A stretch of DNA of 64,000 bases from contig QANY01011400.1 in NCBI GenBank assembly GCA_003255025.1, forward strand, positions 806,001 to 870,000. The letters are read 5' to 3'. The position numbers and the translations under genes were made by a program. Below the pieces are notes generated by a model that was given only the letters and a program-made list of their open reading frames with translations, had not been told where the DNA came from and made no database searches. How positions within the stretch are numbered: the stretch's first letter is position 1; each line of letters starts with the position of its first letter. The stretch comes from Datisca glomerata. Lineage: Eukaryota > Streptophyta > Magnoliopsida > Cucurbitales > Datiscaceae. Shown in pieces: positions 46,453 through 59,362 of the stretch.

Positions 46453-49400
46453 TTAGACATCCACAAAAGCAGCAAAAAGATCACCATTGATATAATCATT
46501 ATCAACCAAGCTGACCAAGAAATAGCTGCTCTGGACCTGTTAAAAACCAATAAAAGTGCCATTGTATCAGCATTACTATATGTTTTGATCAACCGTTCAC
46601 TATTGGGTTAATTAGCAACGTAGTCCATTTTTGAAACATGAGTAAGAAAATGACTGAATTTATTTACATGTATACTATGTGTATAATTATATATAATATT
46701 ATATGTGGATATCATGCACTATAAGTATATATTTATATAAGGGTAAGATTGGGGTCTATCAAATTGTACAGATTTTTTTGCGAAATTTTGGACATTTAAA
46801 ATTTGGCCATTTTCACAAACAAATTTTTTACGGCTAATTGCTAAAAGATGTAAAAAATGGGCTATTCACTAGAATTTATGTTCAAATTAAACATAACTCA
46901 ATGCCGGACCAAAGAGAACCAACCTCTTCAAGCAATTTTCTAGATGGGTCAGCTTCTGGATACAAGGAAGCCCACCCTCTTGACCAAATTTCAAAAGCCT
47001 CATCCTTCCATACTGAAAAGCTGGCAGGGTCTACAACAGTTGGTTGTTTGATCTCCTTTCCAGGGAAGACTCCCCATGTTACAGCATTCACATCACTTTG
47101 GCTGACGTTTGATACCCAACTTCCTTCTTTGTTCACAGCCATGTAGGTTAGAAATGGGAAAGCCTTGGATTTTGCAACTAGTGCATCTAACTTTTCCTTT
47201 GAACAGAAGAACTCCAGATAGGCCTTCTGATAAACATAACCATTAGGCCCACCCCATCCTGCACATCATTTATCAATATCGTCCGACACTTGTTAGGAAA
47301 ATGACAGGCAAAGGGAAAAAACTTCCGCATTTAGGAGAATAAGAAGTGTTAGAAGCATCAAAGAGAACAACACATCATTCTAATTTTGTAAAATCAAGTA
47401 AATAGGAAGCTAGTTGGATAAAGATAGGCCTTTACTTTTGGTGTTTAAATTGATATCAAGTCCTCCAATCCTTCTTCCGTTTTACTATAAACTTAACTTT
47501 TTTCTAATGTGATGTCTTCCTGCTACTGCCTATCAAGGTGGGGAGGGGTACTCAACATTAAATTTGGGATTTCGGATAGGCCTTCAGGTATTCAAACTGA
47601 GCCTATTATCTCAATCTCTTTCCTTCTCACATGCATCTTTCTCTATTTATTCATTTATCAAGCCCTCACTTTTCCCCCTCCACAATGGTGTCTACACAAT
47701 CCCCTCCTCCCGAATTGAAGCTCAATTCCCCTCTTCCTCGATGCCACCACTAGAACATAAAACATCTAGCAAATATCAAAGTCCTACTCACATCCACCTG
47801 ATACCCATATATAGCACATACCCATATATAGCTTACCTACAAATGGTGAATCGGATCTTTGAGCATTGACTGCTGGTTGGCTATTGATGGTAAGGAATCC
47901 CTTAGTAATTATTTTGACGAGTTGTTCGCTTATAATCCCTGTCTCTGGCTGGAGTCCATCTAACTCCGACCAAGGACTGCTTCTCAAATTTCCAAGACAG
48001 TATTGCTTAAATTTCTGAGGTGCAAAATTTCCAATCTGTTAGTCATCCTCATTCGTGCTATAAGACCATTAAATTCTGAGAATGAAATTGTACCTCATAA
48101 ATATCCTCAACGGTCTTCAAGGGAACAGCCCATTCTTCATGAAGTTTCTTGTCACGGGAATGTGGCCGCATGAACTGTTGACAGAAGAATGATTTTCTTT
48201 GTCAAATGACAGAAGAATGATTTAACCATAAGTACTAAGATTAAAATGGAAAAAGAAGCTTATCAAGTAAGAAACCGTAAGAATTTCATCACTATACGAA
48301 ATGTATTGAAGTATTTCCATTTCCACAAGCAAGTTCCAAGCTGTGGCACTTAAACGAAAAGTGATCTCCTTGATCCCCATCTAAAATCAACTACGTGTAC
48401 ATGCAACCTAATTATATTTCTGGTTGCAGAACACCACAGCTTCATTTTGGAATTAATTTCTAAGAACACTTAAAATATTATATTCAAGATCCCATTTACA
48501 AGACACAATGAAGAAGGCTAAAAACCATCTTCAATCAACATAAAGTGACAATTCGATTTTGACACATTCTTGTTATCAATGATGGTACAAAAATCAACTT
48601 CAATTGTTCATATTCCCTAAATCCTTAAAATTAGAAAAATAATTCCGTTGACTCTTTAGAATCTGGGAAAAAAGAAATGAAAATTTTTTGAAATAAAAAA
48701 TCAAGTTAATTCTTCTTTTTGGGTTTTCGCAGTTAATCATACTTCAAATTAATTTTTCTCTCTATTTCTTCTTTTTCATCAGTCTTGGTTGATAAACTCT
48801 GATCTCTGACCCAATTTCGGCTCTCTTGATATGATTTGAAAGAGAAGTTCCTAAGAGTTCAAAAGTTTGTACAGATTAACACAAAATGATTTTTTTTTCT
48901 TATGTAAAAGACCACAAGAAAATTATTTTAAAGTGAGTTTTTTGTTTGGAACGAAAGAAAGAACTAATATATTAAATATAAAAAACGATTGCAGAGTAAG
49001 AGCTGAATAAGACAGATTTAAGAATTGTTACTAACATAAACTAGGAGAACTAAGTGTAACAGTTGAGCATACCTGATAGTCGGTTAGTGCTCCATATGCT
49101 GGATTACGAGAATCACTCCACCTCCCATGTGGGTACTGATCCCAGCTGGTGGTTCTGGATATATAACTTTTTGGACGGTTAGCCCTGTTATTATTGGCTA
49201 GACGGATCAGTTCTCTCAAAAGTACCACCTTAATAAACTGCAGAATATATCCCCAGTATATGGTGAGAGTGTAGGTTAAATACCAAAATATTGGGCGAAC
49301 ATCCTCCCTAACACGGAAAACATTTGCAGGGCGCCTCCAAGGTAAAGACCTCGAAATTTTGGTCTCTTCAAACAAACCAAGATTCTGCAAATAAAAGTTT

Positions 49401-51972
49401 ATTAGTGTGGCAAGAACCAGCACAAACTTTCCATTGCTTAGATAACTTAGGACGAATGGCAAAAGCCTCCAGAATCATCTCTGGTACGGCACACACAAGC
49501 ACACATCACTCAATGCGTGCAACTTATGCTGCTGTCAAACTTATCAACATCTCAAGTCCAAAAAACAAGTGAGTTTGAGTAACAACCATTAAAATGGCTA
49601 AAGCTGATTTTTCCATGTTAAGCGTATAAAGATGCAGTGTCTTGATTCCATGAGCTAAAATCTTCTTGCACATCTCAGTCCCAAGGTGAATTCCATATGC
49701 TTTAACAGCTTCCTCATTGTCCTTAATGGGCTCCAAGGCAGCAGTGATCTCAGCTGGTATCTACAATACATATTATTGGAGAAAAAATGGGGCAAATTAT
49801 CGTATGACTCTATATGAGAAAGAACGACTGAGAAATAAATCTGTTCTTAAATAGAAAAGTCCCACAACAGTCAAGATTAATAAAGATTAAATAAGTGGCA
49901 AAAATATCCAAGAACATAAATTACATACCTTATTTTGGGAACACAATCCATCTAAAAATTTTCACATTAAAGTAAATTTCAATGACGATCCTAATGCCTA
50001 TTATATCTGTCATAAGAAAACTTCTCACATACTTTAGTTTCAGATTATGTAACGTTAATTTAAATCAACATAGCAAAACAAATGCATTAAATTTCTATAA
50101 AATTTCATAGATTTTATTTAATTGAGAAATTTTTTATCCCATGCAGTTCCTTTTTCTGTTTTGAATAAAGTTAAGTATTTCCTTGGAGTTTTTCCGAAGT
50201 TTTTGCAACAACAATATCTCCATCTATGTCTATACAAGCAGCCAATTGAATGGTTAAGTTATTGCCAAGTTGAAAATGCATCAGCGGTAATGTTTGCTAT
50301 CTATGACCAGAGATGATCAAATAGGAGACGGAATATACCTTCGTTTTGCAAAAACCAGTCATGCGTAAGAAACCCTTATAGTTATTGATGGGCATAATAC
50401 CAGGAACAATGGGACAAGTGATTCCAATTTGGCGACAATCATTCACAAACTTGAGGAAAATGTCAGTATCGTAGAATAGTTGAGTGACAATTAGATCTGC
50501 TCCAGCATCAACCTGTAGATCAAAAACATTATAACAGAATATTAACACTTACACAGCATTATTCCTTTCCAGTTTCCATAAATATATATATTTTTCTTGG
50601 GGGGGGGGGGGGGGGGGGGNNNNNNNNNNNNGGGGGGGGGGGGGGAGCTGCTAAGAACACTTGTAATGGAATATGAAGTCAAGCAAAACAGATATGCATA
50701 TGCTATAATCCATATCAGCCTTTCAATTCATTCTTTTAAAAGAAAAGAAGAATATCCTTCAACTCCTAAGAAATGAAACCATATCAGAGAAGAAAAATTT
50801 AAGGTCCATCTCCCTGAAAAATTATTGGATTTCACTGCATCCATAAGACCCAGAAATTGATCTGTTATTGAATAGAATACAATGAAAATAATTGGAGAGA
50901 GAAATAGAAGAACTTTAAAAACTCTTTTGAAGAAAAGAGATCTAAAATTTTAGCATCTATATGGGTTTCGAATATTAAAGCCTTCATTCAATCCACCTGT
51001 TTTCATTCAACAGGATTGAAAAGTTTTGGAGTTCGCTCGAATTCCTTATCCTCCATTACTTCCTGAATTTCCTTCTTTCTAATACAAATTTCAGTTTCTT
51101 ATTAAAAGAAAAAAAGAATACAATGAAAAGAAGTTGCGAAGAGAGCACCTTTCTCTTGAGATAAGCAAGATCGTTCTCATAGCCTTCTGGTGTAGCCAAG
51201 CCATCATTTCCAATAACTTCCGGATGTGCCTCTAGTAAAAGATAGGAACATAATTATTCATTGTATCAGTTACATAATGCTTGACCGTGAGATGTCGGTA
51301 GTATTCGATCAACATATAGGAAAGAAATAACAAACTACAAGAAAATTGAAAAGCTAAACTCGAACTCAAACTCAAACCAATTTATAATGCAAAAACCTGG
51401 ATAGCCGGCTACAGCAATTCCAAAGTAGTCTTTGTAATTAGATCTGATGTGATCAACCTACAATTATCAAAGAAAGAGAAGAAATGACATAATTTATCCA
51501 CAAACAAGAAAATGTAAGTAACGAAAAGAAACAGAGAGTGAAAAAGGTGAGGAGATTGGAAATGTACGAGGTCGAGGGCGCAAGCAAAGCCGCCTTGGAT
51601 CTGGACGAACTTGTCCTGGCCATGAGGAGGATCACCGCGAAGAGCAAGAACGTTCTGAAGGCCATTGGACTTGATAGTTTCAAGAGCGTGGTCGATCTTC
51701 TCGAGAGGCATGTTGGTGCAGGTAAGATGCATCATAGTCTCGACGCAGATCATGTTCTGCATCCTGTTAGCAATCTCAAGGGTGACATCGGCGGTAGAAC
51801 CACCAGCACCCCAGGTGATGTCACAAAATGTGGGGTTGTGGGCGACCATACGCTCCATCCTCTCAAAGAGGTTGTCGACACCTTCCTCCGTCTTAGGCGG
51901 AAAGAATTCGAAGGAAAAAACAACTCTGCCTTCCTCCGCCGCCGCTTCACGGATCTTCTCAACGATCTTCAT
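46453..51972 (-). CDS. MTHFR: Methylenetetrahydrofolate reductase (complete, 11 exons)
   Basis: The enzyme reduces 5,10-methylene-THF to 5-methyl-THF with FAD, supplying methyl groups for methionine. The plant enzyme is cytosolic, prefers NADH and is not inhibited by S-adenosylmethionine (family knowledge). Minus-strand exons are 51972-51568, 51457-51397, 51231-51149, 50512-50339, 49760-49587, 49384-49284, 49184-49073, 48174-48094, 48014-47837, 47258-46924 and 46536-46453. They total 1788 nt, 595 residues plus TAA. All junctions are GT-AG and in frame. The TIM-barrel domain has [20 protein letters not shown] (Glu22 is the catalytic acid), [12 protein letters not shown] and [10 protein letters not shown] (Asp114, flavin contact). 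The regulatory domain has [17 protein letters not shown] and [14 protein letters not shown]. The length matches Arabidopsis MTHFR (about 592). It is convergent with NUP160. Reading through the last intron would end early, so the tiny last exon [20 protein letters not shown] is needed. Confidence 0.95.
50599..50645. other. Assembly gap flanked by G homopolymers in MTHFR intron 3
   Basis: Twenty-one G, then 12 N (50620-50631), then 14 G. This marks an unresolved homopolymer or sequencing dropout. It lies inside the intron between 51148 and 50513 and does not affect coding sequence. Confidence 0.95.
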
Positions 51973-52045
51973 TTTCGCCTCTCCCTGTTCGATTGTGAAT
52001 CAGATAAGGAGGAAGATACAATCGTTCTATACGTCCGAGAGTGTG

Positions 52046-52055
52046 TATATATAAT
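52046..52055 (-). promoter_or_regulatory. Candidate TATA box of MTHFR
   Basis: The minus strand reads ATTATATATA about 75 bp upstream of the ATG at 51972. It is the only TATA-like run in the near-upstream region. It implies a short 5' leader of about 40-50 nt, which is inferred. Confidence 0.5.
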
Positions 52056-52172
52056 GTCTCTGCAGGAGCAAAATAGGCCAATGGACAAGCAATTTAGCAA
52101 AAGCTGATAATGGGTAAAATGGGAATAAATGATTTTTATATACAGATCTGAAACACAAGCAAATAGGAAGAC

Positions 52173-52176
<4 letters not shown>

Positions 52177-52225
<49 letters not shown>
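52177..52225. repeat. (GA)n microsatellite upstream of MTHFR
   Basis: About 24 uninterrupted AG repeats, which read (CT)n on the MTHFR strand, about 205-255 bp upstream of its start codon. CT/GA tracts are common in plant promoters and can bind BPC-type GAGA factors (known for the motif, inferred here). Confidence 0.95.
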
Positions 52226-52228
<3 letters not shown>

Positions 52229-53515
52229 TATTTATTATTTTATTATTTATTCATGGAAAGTGTTTAGCACTAAGCAGTCGGGTACTCAGTAGGTGGCCAA
52301 GGCCAACAACCGCGGAATCGGCTTAAGCAGCCGAGTAAATCGAACAAACCAACCCCCGTGTTTTCTCTCTCATCTTCTGCTTTACCGACGGAATTTTTTT
52401 TAGAATACTTGCATCCGTTGCAAGTTAACGGTCGGATAAATTTTCAGTGTTCTTAGGTACAAATCGAGCTAGTGATTTCATGATCTAACTAACTGAATTA
52501 CACTTCAAGATTGGACTGAGATTTGAGTCACGTTGATTTGGTTATGTAATCTTAGATTATAGTAATCTAATAATCCTAATTAAAATTAGCAACAATCATA
52601 ATTTGTTAATAATCTTAATTTATCTCCTTGATGGTAATTGAATTGCTTCTAAAAATTGAATCAATCTAAAATTACATTGACAACGTGATTCTGATTTGAA
52701 TGTCAAATTATTTTGTACATTCTTTTATTAGTGGTGTCTAAGTAGTGTAACTATGAAAAATAATGTAACATTTTTAAAATTATATTATAACTTTTATTAA
52801 CTTGCATGACCAAATTTATAATCAATTAAAATTTATTTTTAAAAATTTTAGTCCAACATGAATTAAGTAAGGAATTAGTTTAATATCGATAACAGAATAT
52901 ATGTCAATTTAAGTTGTTAGCGCAGATAGTTAAACTTTCACACTGATATTTAAGATGTCGTGATTTTGAATCATGTTTCTTCCAATTCACCCTTATAATG
53001 TGACTTTGACAAAAAAATAATAAAAACTTGGATAACTAAAGTATACACTTTGTCTATTACAAAAATAACTAGGGTGCTAAAACACTTTTTCTTTCACAAA
53101 GATAAATTGGAGATATCATTATTCATTAAAATAAATTATTAAATTAACTTTTAAATAATTAACACATCAAATAATCATCTATTTATAAAAATAAAAATAT
53201 CAATTTTTGTTTCCACTGTCCTAATCCATTCCTACCAGTAGCACTAACTTCATCAATAGACTTTGTTGAATTGGGTTTTATGAGTAGGTGAGTGGGCCCC
53301 AACTTCACCAACCCCCGTCCTCCTCTCCTCGCCAACTACTTGGTGCCGCAGATAAATTTTTTTCCCTCTTTTTATTATCTCATTTTTTTAACTATTTGTG
53401 AAGATGTGGAGATTATTATCAAAAGAATTTGAAAAAAAAGACACGATGATGTATGTTTATTACTTTAAAAATAAAATAGTTTTTATTGAGAAGTGTGAAA
53501 TTTAGAATTTACAAA
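52226..53515. other. Upstream spacer, no gene seen
   Basis: The first 150 bp are GC-richer and may be MTHFR promoter. The remainder is AT-rich with no ORF above background and no clear repeat. Confidence 0.5.
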
Positions 53516-53731
53516 GAGAATAATTTTTTTATTATATTTATAGTCACTATAGTTTGAACCAATTTTCAATTTCATCATTATAGTTTCATATTTCTCAGTT
53601 ACATCATCAAAGTTTCTAAGATGTTTTAATCTCATCACTCCATCCACATTTCGTTAAAAACTTAACAGTTTGTTGATGTGGCAAACACATTTTTTACACG
53701 TGTACGTCACGTCAACAAAGTTGTTACACAT
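53516..53731 (+). repeat. Left terminal inverted repeat of the MULE
   Basis: Inverted partner of 62041-62244. Just inside it, at about 53780-53850, are two units of AAAATTATAAAA..TACC..CGT.TTT text that also occurs as an array at 57131-57416. Confidence 0.8.
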
Positions 53732-54239
53732 TATATATTTGTCTAAAATTTATGTATCAAGTTCTTTCCTACTTATTATTTTTAAAAATTACAAAGTAAA
53801 CCCCGTGTTTTCTTTTATTTCCCTTAATTTTTTAAAAATTATAAAACATACCTCGTATTTTAAAGTTATGACAAATAATATATAGATAAATTTTTAGGAT
53901 GAGCTCTGAAGACCTTTTCATATTTTTAACTAAGTTTGACTTTTTATAAAGTGAAGAGTCAATTGTGCCATTTTTTTAAGACTCATGGACCCCACAGTTT
54001 TTCACTTATTTATCTTAATCTTTTATTTTATTTTCCCTCCAATTTGAGGTTTTCTTTTACGTATTCTCCATTTTTTTCACTTCTTCACGTGGACCCCTAT
54101 TTCTCTTTTTTCTTTCTTTCTATTTTATCATTCAATTACTCAATCTCTCACTTGTTTATTCCATTGATGCAAACTCTCACTCATATCTTCCACTAACACA
54201 AACTCTAAATTATTGAGTTTATCATCAACAATGGTAAGG

Positions 54240-54600
54240 TGGTTCTAGAAGAAAGGTGGTTGACTCCAAAGAATATATTTTGCATTGTGGTGGTTGGATG
54301 ATCAAAGAAGTATACTACTAAGCTTATGACTTTGTTGAGATTTTTTTTGTTAGATGTCCACTTAGTTATTGTGCGTTTGAGTTAAAAAATTCTAATATGT
54401 TGATAGTTGTATGTGTAGATAAGGATTGTAAATGGAGGTTGAGAGTTTCACGATTGGCTGGCTCTGGCTATTTTAAGATTAAGAAGTATGTTTCTAAGCA
54501 CACTTGCTCGTTAGATCTTTTACATCGTGACCATCGACAAGCAAGTAGTAAAGTTATTAGTGCATGCATAAAATATTCTACTAGACCATGGTCTCAAAAT
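54240..54600 (+). pseudogene. MuDR-type transposase N-terminal DNA-binding domain, fragment
   Basis: Open from 54397, and readable from about 54340 with one frame: FVRCPLSYCAFELKN, then VCVDKDCKWRLRVSRLAGSG, YFKIKKYVSKHTCSLD and DHRQASSKVISACIKYST. This is the CxxxxCxWr...HtC..d zinc-binding block plus the nhRqAss motif of MULE transposases. It breaks off at 54580, exactly where the palindrome array starts. The catalytic DDE domain does not follow. Confidence 0.8.
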
Positions 54601-55140
54601 AAATTTTTTTTTTCACGTGGCAGGTCGCTAGACCATAGTCTAGCAGTTTTGTGTTAAAATTAACACTTGTTAGACCAAGGTCTAGCATAATATTGTCTGC
54701 TAGACCATGGTCTAGCAAAACAAATAAAAACAGGGCAATATGAGGGTTTGTAATTATGACATCTCAAACAATCTGCATTAACAATATAAGATCATCTCAA
54801 AGCAGAAATAATTTTTCACGTACTAGGTCGTTAGGCCATGGTCTAACAATTTTTGTTAAAATTAACATTTGATAGACTATAGTCTAGCGTAATATTATCT
54901 GTTAGACCTGGTCTAGTAGAGAAAATGAAAACAATACAGTATGAGGTTTGTAATTATGACATTCAAAATAACATGCATTAACAATATAAAATCATCCCAA
55001 AATAGAAATATTTTTTTCACGTGTTAGGTCTCTAGACCATGGTCTAGCAAGTGCTAATTTTAACACAAAACTGCTAGACCATGGTTTAGCAATTTTTTTT
55101 GTTAAAATAACACTTGCTAAACCATGGTCTAGCAGAGTAA
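54583..55140. repeat. Array of TAGACCATGGTCTA palindromes in about 200-bp repeats
   Basis: Palindromes based on GCTAGACCATGGTCTAGC appear at about 54583, 54628, 54670, 54699, 54830, 54872, 54900, 55032, 55073 and 55119, several of them perfect over 16-18 bp. They are set in roughly three units of about 200 bp that share CACGT, AACAATATAA.ATCATC and GTAATTATGACAT text. The spacer GCAGTTTTGTGTTAAAATTA near 54644 is repeated inverted near 55072. See findings. Confidence 0.85.
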
Positions 55141-55249
55141 ACAAAAACAAGGCAATATGAGGTCTGTAATTATAACATCTCAAACAACCTGCATTAATAA
55201 TATAAGATCATCTCAAACCAGAAATAAAATGCTAGGTCGCTAAACAGAA

Positions 55250-57120
55250 AATAATTCCAACAAAGGGTTGTATTATCTGTATTCTATGATTTACACTATG
55301 AAAGTTCTAATACATCAACATTGATTCACATCTTATATAATTATAACTCTCTAATAACATAATAAACATCCTAAAATCTAGAATCTTCAATGTTATGCCC
55401 ATCTAAAAAATATCAAGTGTCATATTCTCTCGAAGCTCAATCATTCTACTTTGAGTACATCCAGATAAGTCCTTACCAACACACGACAACTCCACAAACT
55501 TCAACGCAAATATGCCACAATTGCACCTAGATGTACACAATAAAATGAATGCAAATAGCCAAATATATTTAACAATTTCAGTATATTTAATAACCCACAA
55601 TTTTAGTATTTATAATTTTTTATCACAAGCATCAACACAAAAAACCAGTGCTTTCCTTTACCCGTCCCTCTTTCATTATGTTACTTATATATTCTCTAGC
55701 AGGTTTGAAATATCAAGAATCTCTATCATATAGTTCCACTAACTCAACTTTCCACAACTGTTATTTGTCATATAGTTTGATAGAAAATCATGCCAGTGAC
55801 TAAATGACATCCACTTAGAATACATACAGTGATATCAGGACAGAACAAAAGGTAAAATTCATTCACAACTAAGAGAAATAACCAAAGCTCTACTGGTGAT
55901 ACCTAATTTGTATGGTGACATTATAAGTGACTTATGCGCAGTGTTGATTGGGGGTTTGGGCTTACACCAAGTATCTAACTTTCTTCTTCTTATTCAGTCT
56001 TCCAAAAGGCAGCTAAGTTTGTCCCTGTCATCTCCGTTAACATAATTTGCTCTCTTTTGCAGCTGTAATATTGGTGATGGAGGTACAACTTAAAACACAA
56101 GCCTATATGCATCATATCAGGGATTATACATATCATACTACCTTTAAGAGATTTCGCAGCTTATGACCAAAGATGCAAGAGCTTGCAGCAATTATACATA
56201 TCATAAACCCAACATAAAAATATTTACCTCTTAGTTTCAATTGATTCACACAGTGTGATAATAAGTTGATGTTTATTTCTTTTGAACTGTAATCATCTTC
56301 TTTTGTTTCTCATATTTTTTCATTAGCCATACAAAAAAAGAATAATTTGGGTGAGGCAAACCCTTCTCTAGAGGAATATGCCGAGAACTTTAACTGCTCT
56401 ACCAATTTCTTCGATATTTTATTGCCCTGCACTTTGGGTGTTTTGCAATCCCAATCTTTCATATATTTTAGCAAATTTAGTACTTGCTCTTGAGAATCAG
56501 TCAACTAGTAACTATATGAGAATTAGTAAGCCAGTAAGCATTCTATATGAGAATGAGAATCAGTAAGCCAGTAAGTATAGCATTTTTAGAAAAGATGAAA
56601 TCAAAATCTACGAACCTCAGGTTTAGAACAACAATTATGTGACTTCGATGGACCAGGGTTTTCAACTGCAATCTCAGTGTTCCATGAAGAGCTCCGATGA
56701 CAATCTCAGCTCCATGAAGAGCTTCGCCGACAATCGCAGTGTTCTAAGAATAACAGGGTTTCACTTCGCAAAGAAGAGTTTCGCTTCGTAGAGAAGAGTT
56801 TCGGGTTTTGCAGAGAAGGATTTCACAGAGATGAAATTTACGAGTTCATAGAGAAGAGCTTTGAATTCCTTTGTAGAGAACGAGTCTATTGTAGGGAGAA
56901 GTCTTTCGCAAATGTGAGTGACCATCAAGAATGAGTTTGCATATAAAGTTTAGAAGTGAGACTCAACTGAAGTTATTTCATTATAAATTCTAAATAAGTA
57001 TTTTACTTTATCAAGTCTTTCACAAGGGTCTCTTAATATCGTCAAGCCTATCCCATGGGTCTTTAGTTGGTTACCACTCCATGGTAATTTTCTTAATATA
57101 TTTGTTTAAAATATTTATAT
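55250..57120. other. MULE interior, non-coding
   Basis: No transposase frame is visible on either strand. A 30-bp near-duplicate (TCCATGAAGAGCT.CG..GAC) lies at about 56678 and 56710. It is followed by several copies of GAAGAGTTTCG-like text (56770-56810). Direct repeats of GAATCAGT.A.CCAGTAAG lie at about 56495-56575. The order suggests decayed tandem repeats. Confidence 0.45.
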
Positions 57121-57130
57121 CATGCTTCCC

Positions 57131-57416
57131 CCTTTAATTATTTAAAATTTACACAATAAATCCCGTGTCCTTATTTTCCCTTCTTAACTATTTTAAAATT
57201 TATAAAAAGGACCCAACTTCTTTCTTTTCTTCCCTTAAACTGTTTAAATTTATAAAATGTACCCGTGTCTCCCTTTCCCCCTTAAACGATTTAAAATTTA
57301 TAAAATATACCACATTTCTCCCTTTCCCCCTTAACGTTTTACAACTTTACAAAATTTACCCCGTATCTTTCTTTTCCCTCCTTAAAGTTTTTAATATTTA
57401 TAAATAATACCCTGTG
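57131..57416. repeat. Six-unit tandem array, period about 50 bp
   Basis: Units of the form TTTAAAATTTATAAAAT..ACC, then CGTGTCTCCCTTTCCCCCT, start near 57141, 57192, 57242, 57290, 57337 and 57386. Related units lie near the left TIR (53780-53850). The 80-codon frame across the array is a product of the repeat. Confidence 0.8.
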
Positions 57417-59052
57417 AAATTAAAATAGGAAAAAATAGAACGGTTTGTCCCTTCCTCCTCTTTTTCTCACATATTCTCTCTCACTTTCTCATTTTTAGAT
57501 TTTTCTTAATTTTCTCTTCTCCATTTTAGCAGATTCAACGCCAAATAGGGGATAAACTTTACTTGAAGATTGTGAAAGCTACTCAAGGCAGCAAGTGGTT
57601 CACCTTGGAACCACATACAAAAAAAGTATTTTGCTTAAATTGAAAATCAATTTAAGGCTTCGAGATGATATGTGACGCCTCGATCCCCGATGGTTAAACA
57701 TATGTGTAATTTCATAATTTTGAAATCTCCCATTAGAAACAAACCCTAATTTTGAGAAAATTTCCAAATTGAAATTTCTTAATTTACCCATGATGGAAAA
57801 CCTCTGACCTTAAATAGCGGAAGCATTAAACTTACTCTGAAATAAGTAAAAACTTGAAATCCATAATTCATGAAACTTTCACTCATCATAATTCGTAGAA
57901 AATCATAACGTAAAATAAACTACTTAAATAACCAAGTTTAATAGAAATCATTTTCTTAAGTTTTAAATCAAATCATAAACTAAAAACATAAACTGTTCTG
58001 ATCTAACAGGTTATGGCAGTCTCCCACTCATGCTGCTCGCCATCACCACCTGCATCATAAATAACTGTGGGGGAATGAGTATTTTAAAATACTCAGTAAG
58101 CAAACTCACATAATAACATGCATCCACATGTCATAAATGCAATCATGACATAACATATCTGAACTTGACATATAACATAAATGAAATAAAGTAACGTACT
58201 TGATCATGACATGGCTTAACATAGCACTCGGATAACACGTGTCTCAAACATAATCATTTAGCAATCTTAATCATATCTTGGCTTGTCATATCCTCTAGTT
58301 AACAGCCTAATCAGAACTGATCACACGTTAACTGAAACACATAATGACGAATTGGGCGACGAAACAGACGGCACACATCGGGCGGTGAAACAGATGACAC
58401 TTATTGGGCGACATAACATATGGCATTCATAGGTCATGAAAAACATGAACAGATGATAACTCATGAGTGAGGGAAATTTTTACAGATGACACCCAATGAA
58501 TGACCAAGACATGAACAGATGACACCCTATGTATGACGAAAGCATGAACAGATGACACCTAATTCGTTTAACAGAACATAACGTGAACAGTTCTGATTTC
58601 TTGTTAATTAAAGGTCATGCTTAAGTTCATATTTTGCTTGATTACCACTTGAATAAATTAACCTCATAAATTGCAGGATCTAACGTATGACAATAATTAA
58701 TCATATAATGCATACTGATTCATATAACAGAATCAAATATGATAACATACTAACATAAAATCAGTCATACTCAAATATTTATCTCATGATAATCACATTA
58801 ATAACTGAACAGTAATCAATTATCAAAATGTTAACCAAATATAATAATTATTGAAAAATGCTTAAACGAATAATAAATACATGATACGATTATAATATCA
58901 GAATCACATCATTATATAAGTCAATTTACACAAACATATATATGAACGTAACATGTTTATAGACAATTAAAGTTGATGAGAATAACACATATTACATCTA
59001 TCACACGTGGGTCACATTACAATGTAATTTCACTTACTCAAGCATATATATA

Positions 59053-59362
59053 TTTATCACACATGAGTCACATTACGATATAAATTCACTTACACAAAGT
59101 ATATACATTTATAACAATGGGAGTCACACCATTACATAAGCCCACTTACAGCATATATATTTATCACATGTGGGTCACATTACGATATAAATTCACTTAC
59201 ATAAAGCATATACATTTATAACAATGGGAGTCACACCATCATATAAGCCCACTTACAACATATATTTATCACACATGGGTCACATTACGATATAAATTCA
59301 CTTACACAAAGCATATACATTTATAACAACGGGAGTCACACCATCAAGTAAGCCCACTTACC
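59053..59362. repeat. Tandem array, period about 106 bp
   Basis: Three units begin with TTTATCACA..TG.GTCACATT at 59053, 59160 and 59266, each ending AAGCCCACTTAC. A half unit precedes them at about 58990. It lies inside the probable solo LTR. Confidence 0.85.

Noticed and set aside
46838..47146. Plus-strand 102-codon frame and an early stop on the minus strand after MTHFR exon 10
   Set aside because: The plus frame is antisense to MTHFR exon 10. The early stop arises only if the last intron is retained; a proper acceptor and the conserved final exon exist at 46536.
51538..52107. 189-codon plus-strand frame
   Set aside because: It is antisense to MTHFR exon 1 and its leader, which has strong family identity on the other strand.
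54397..54657. Possible functional MULE transposase start
   Set aside because: Only the DNA-binding domain is present. The frame runs into the palindrome array and no DDE domain follows.
58350..59362. CRISPR-like regular repeats
   Set aside because: The repeats are adjacent tandem units without unique spacers, in a plant genome. They are satellite-like arrays inside a probable LTR.
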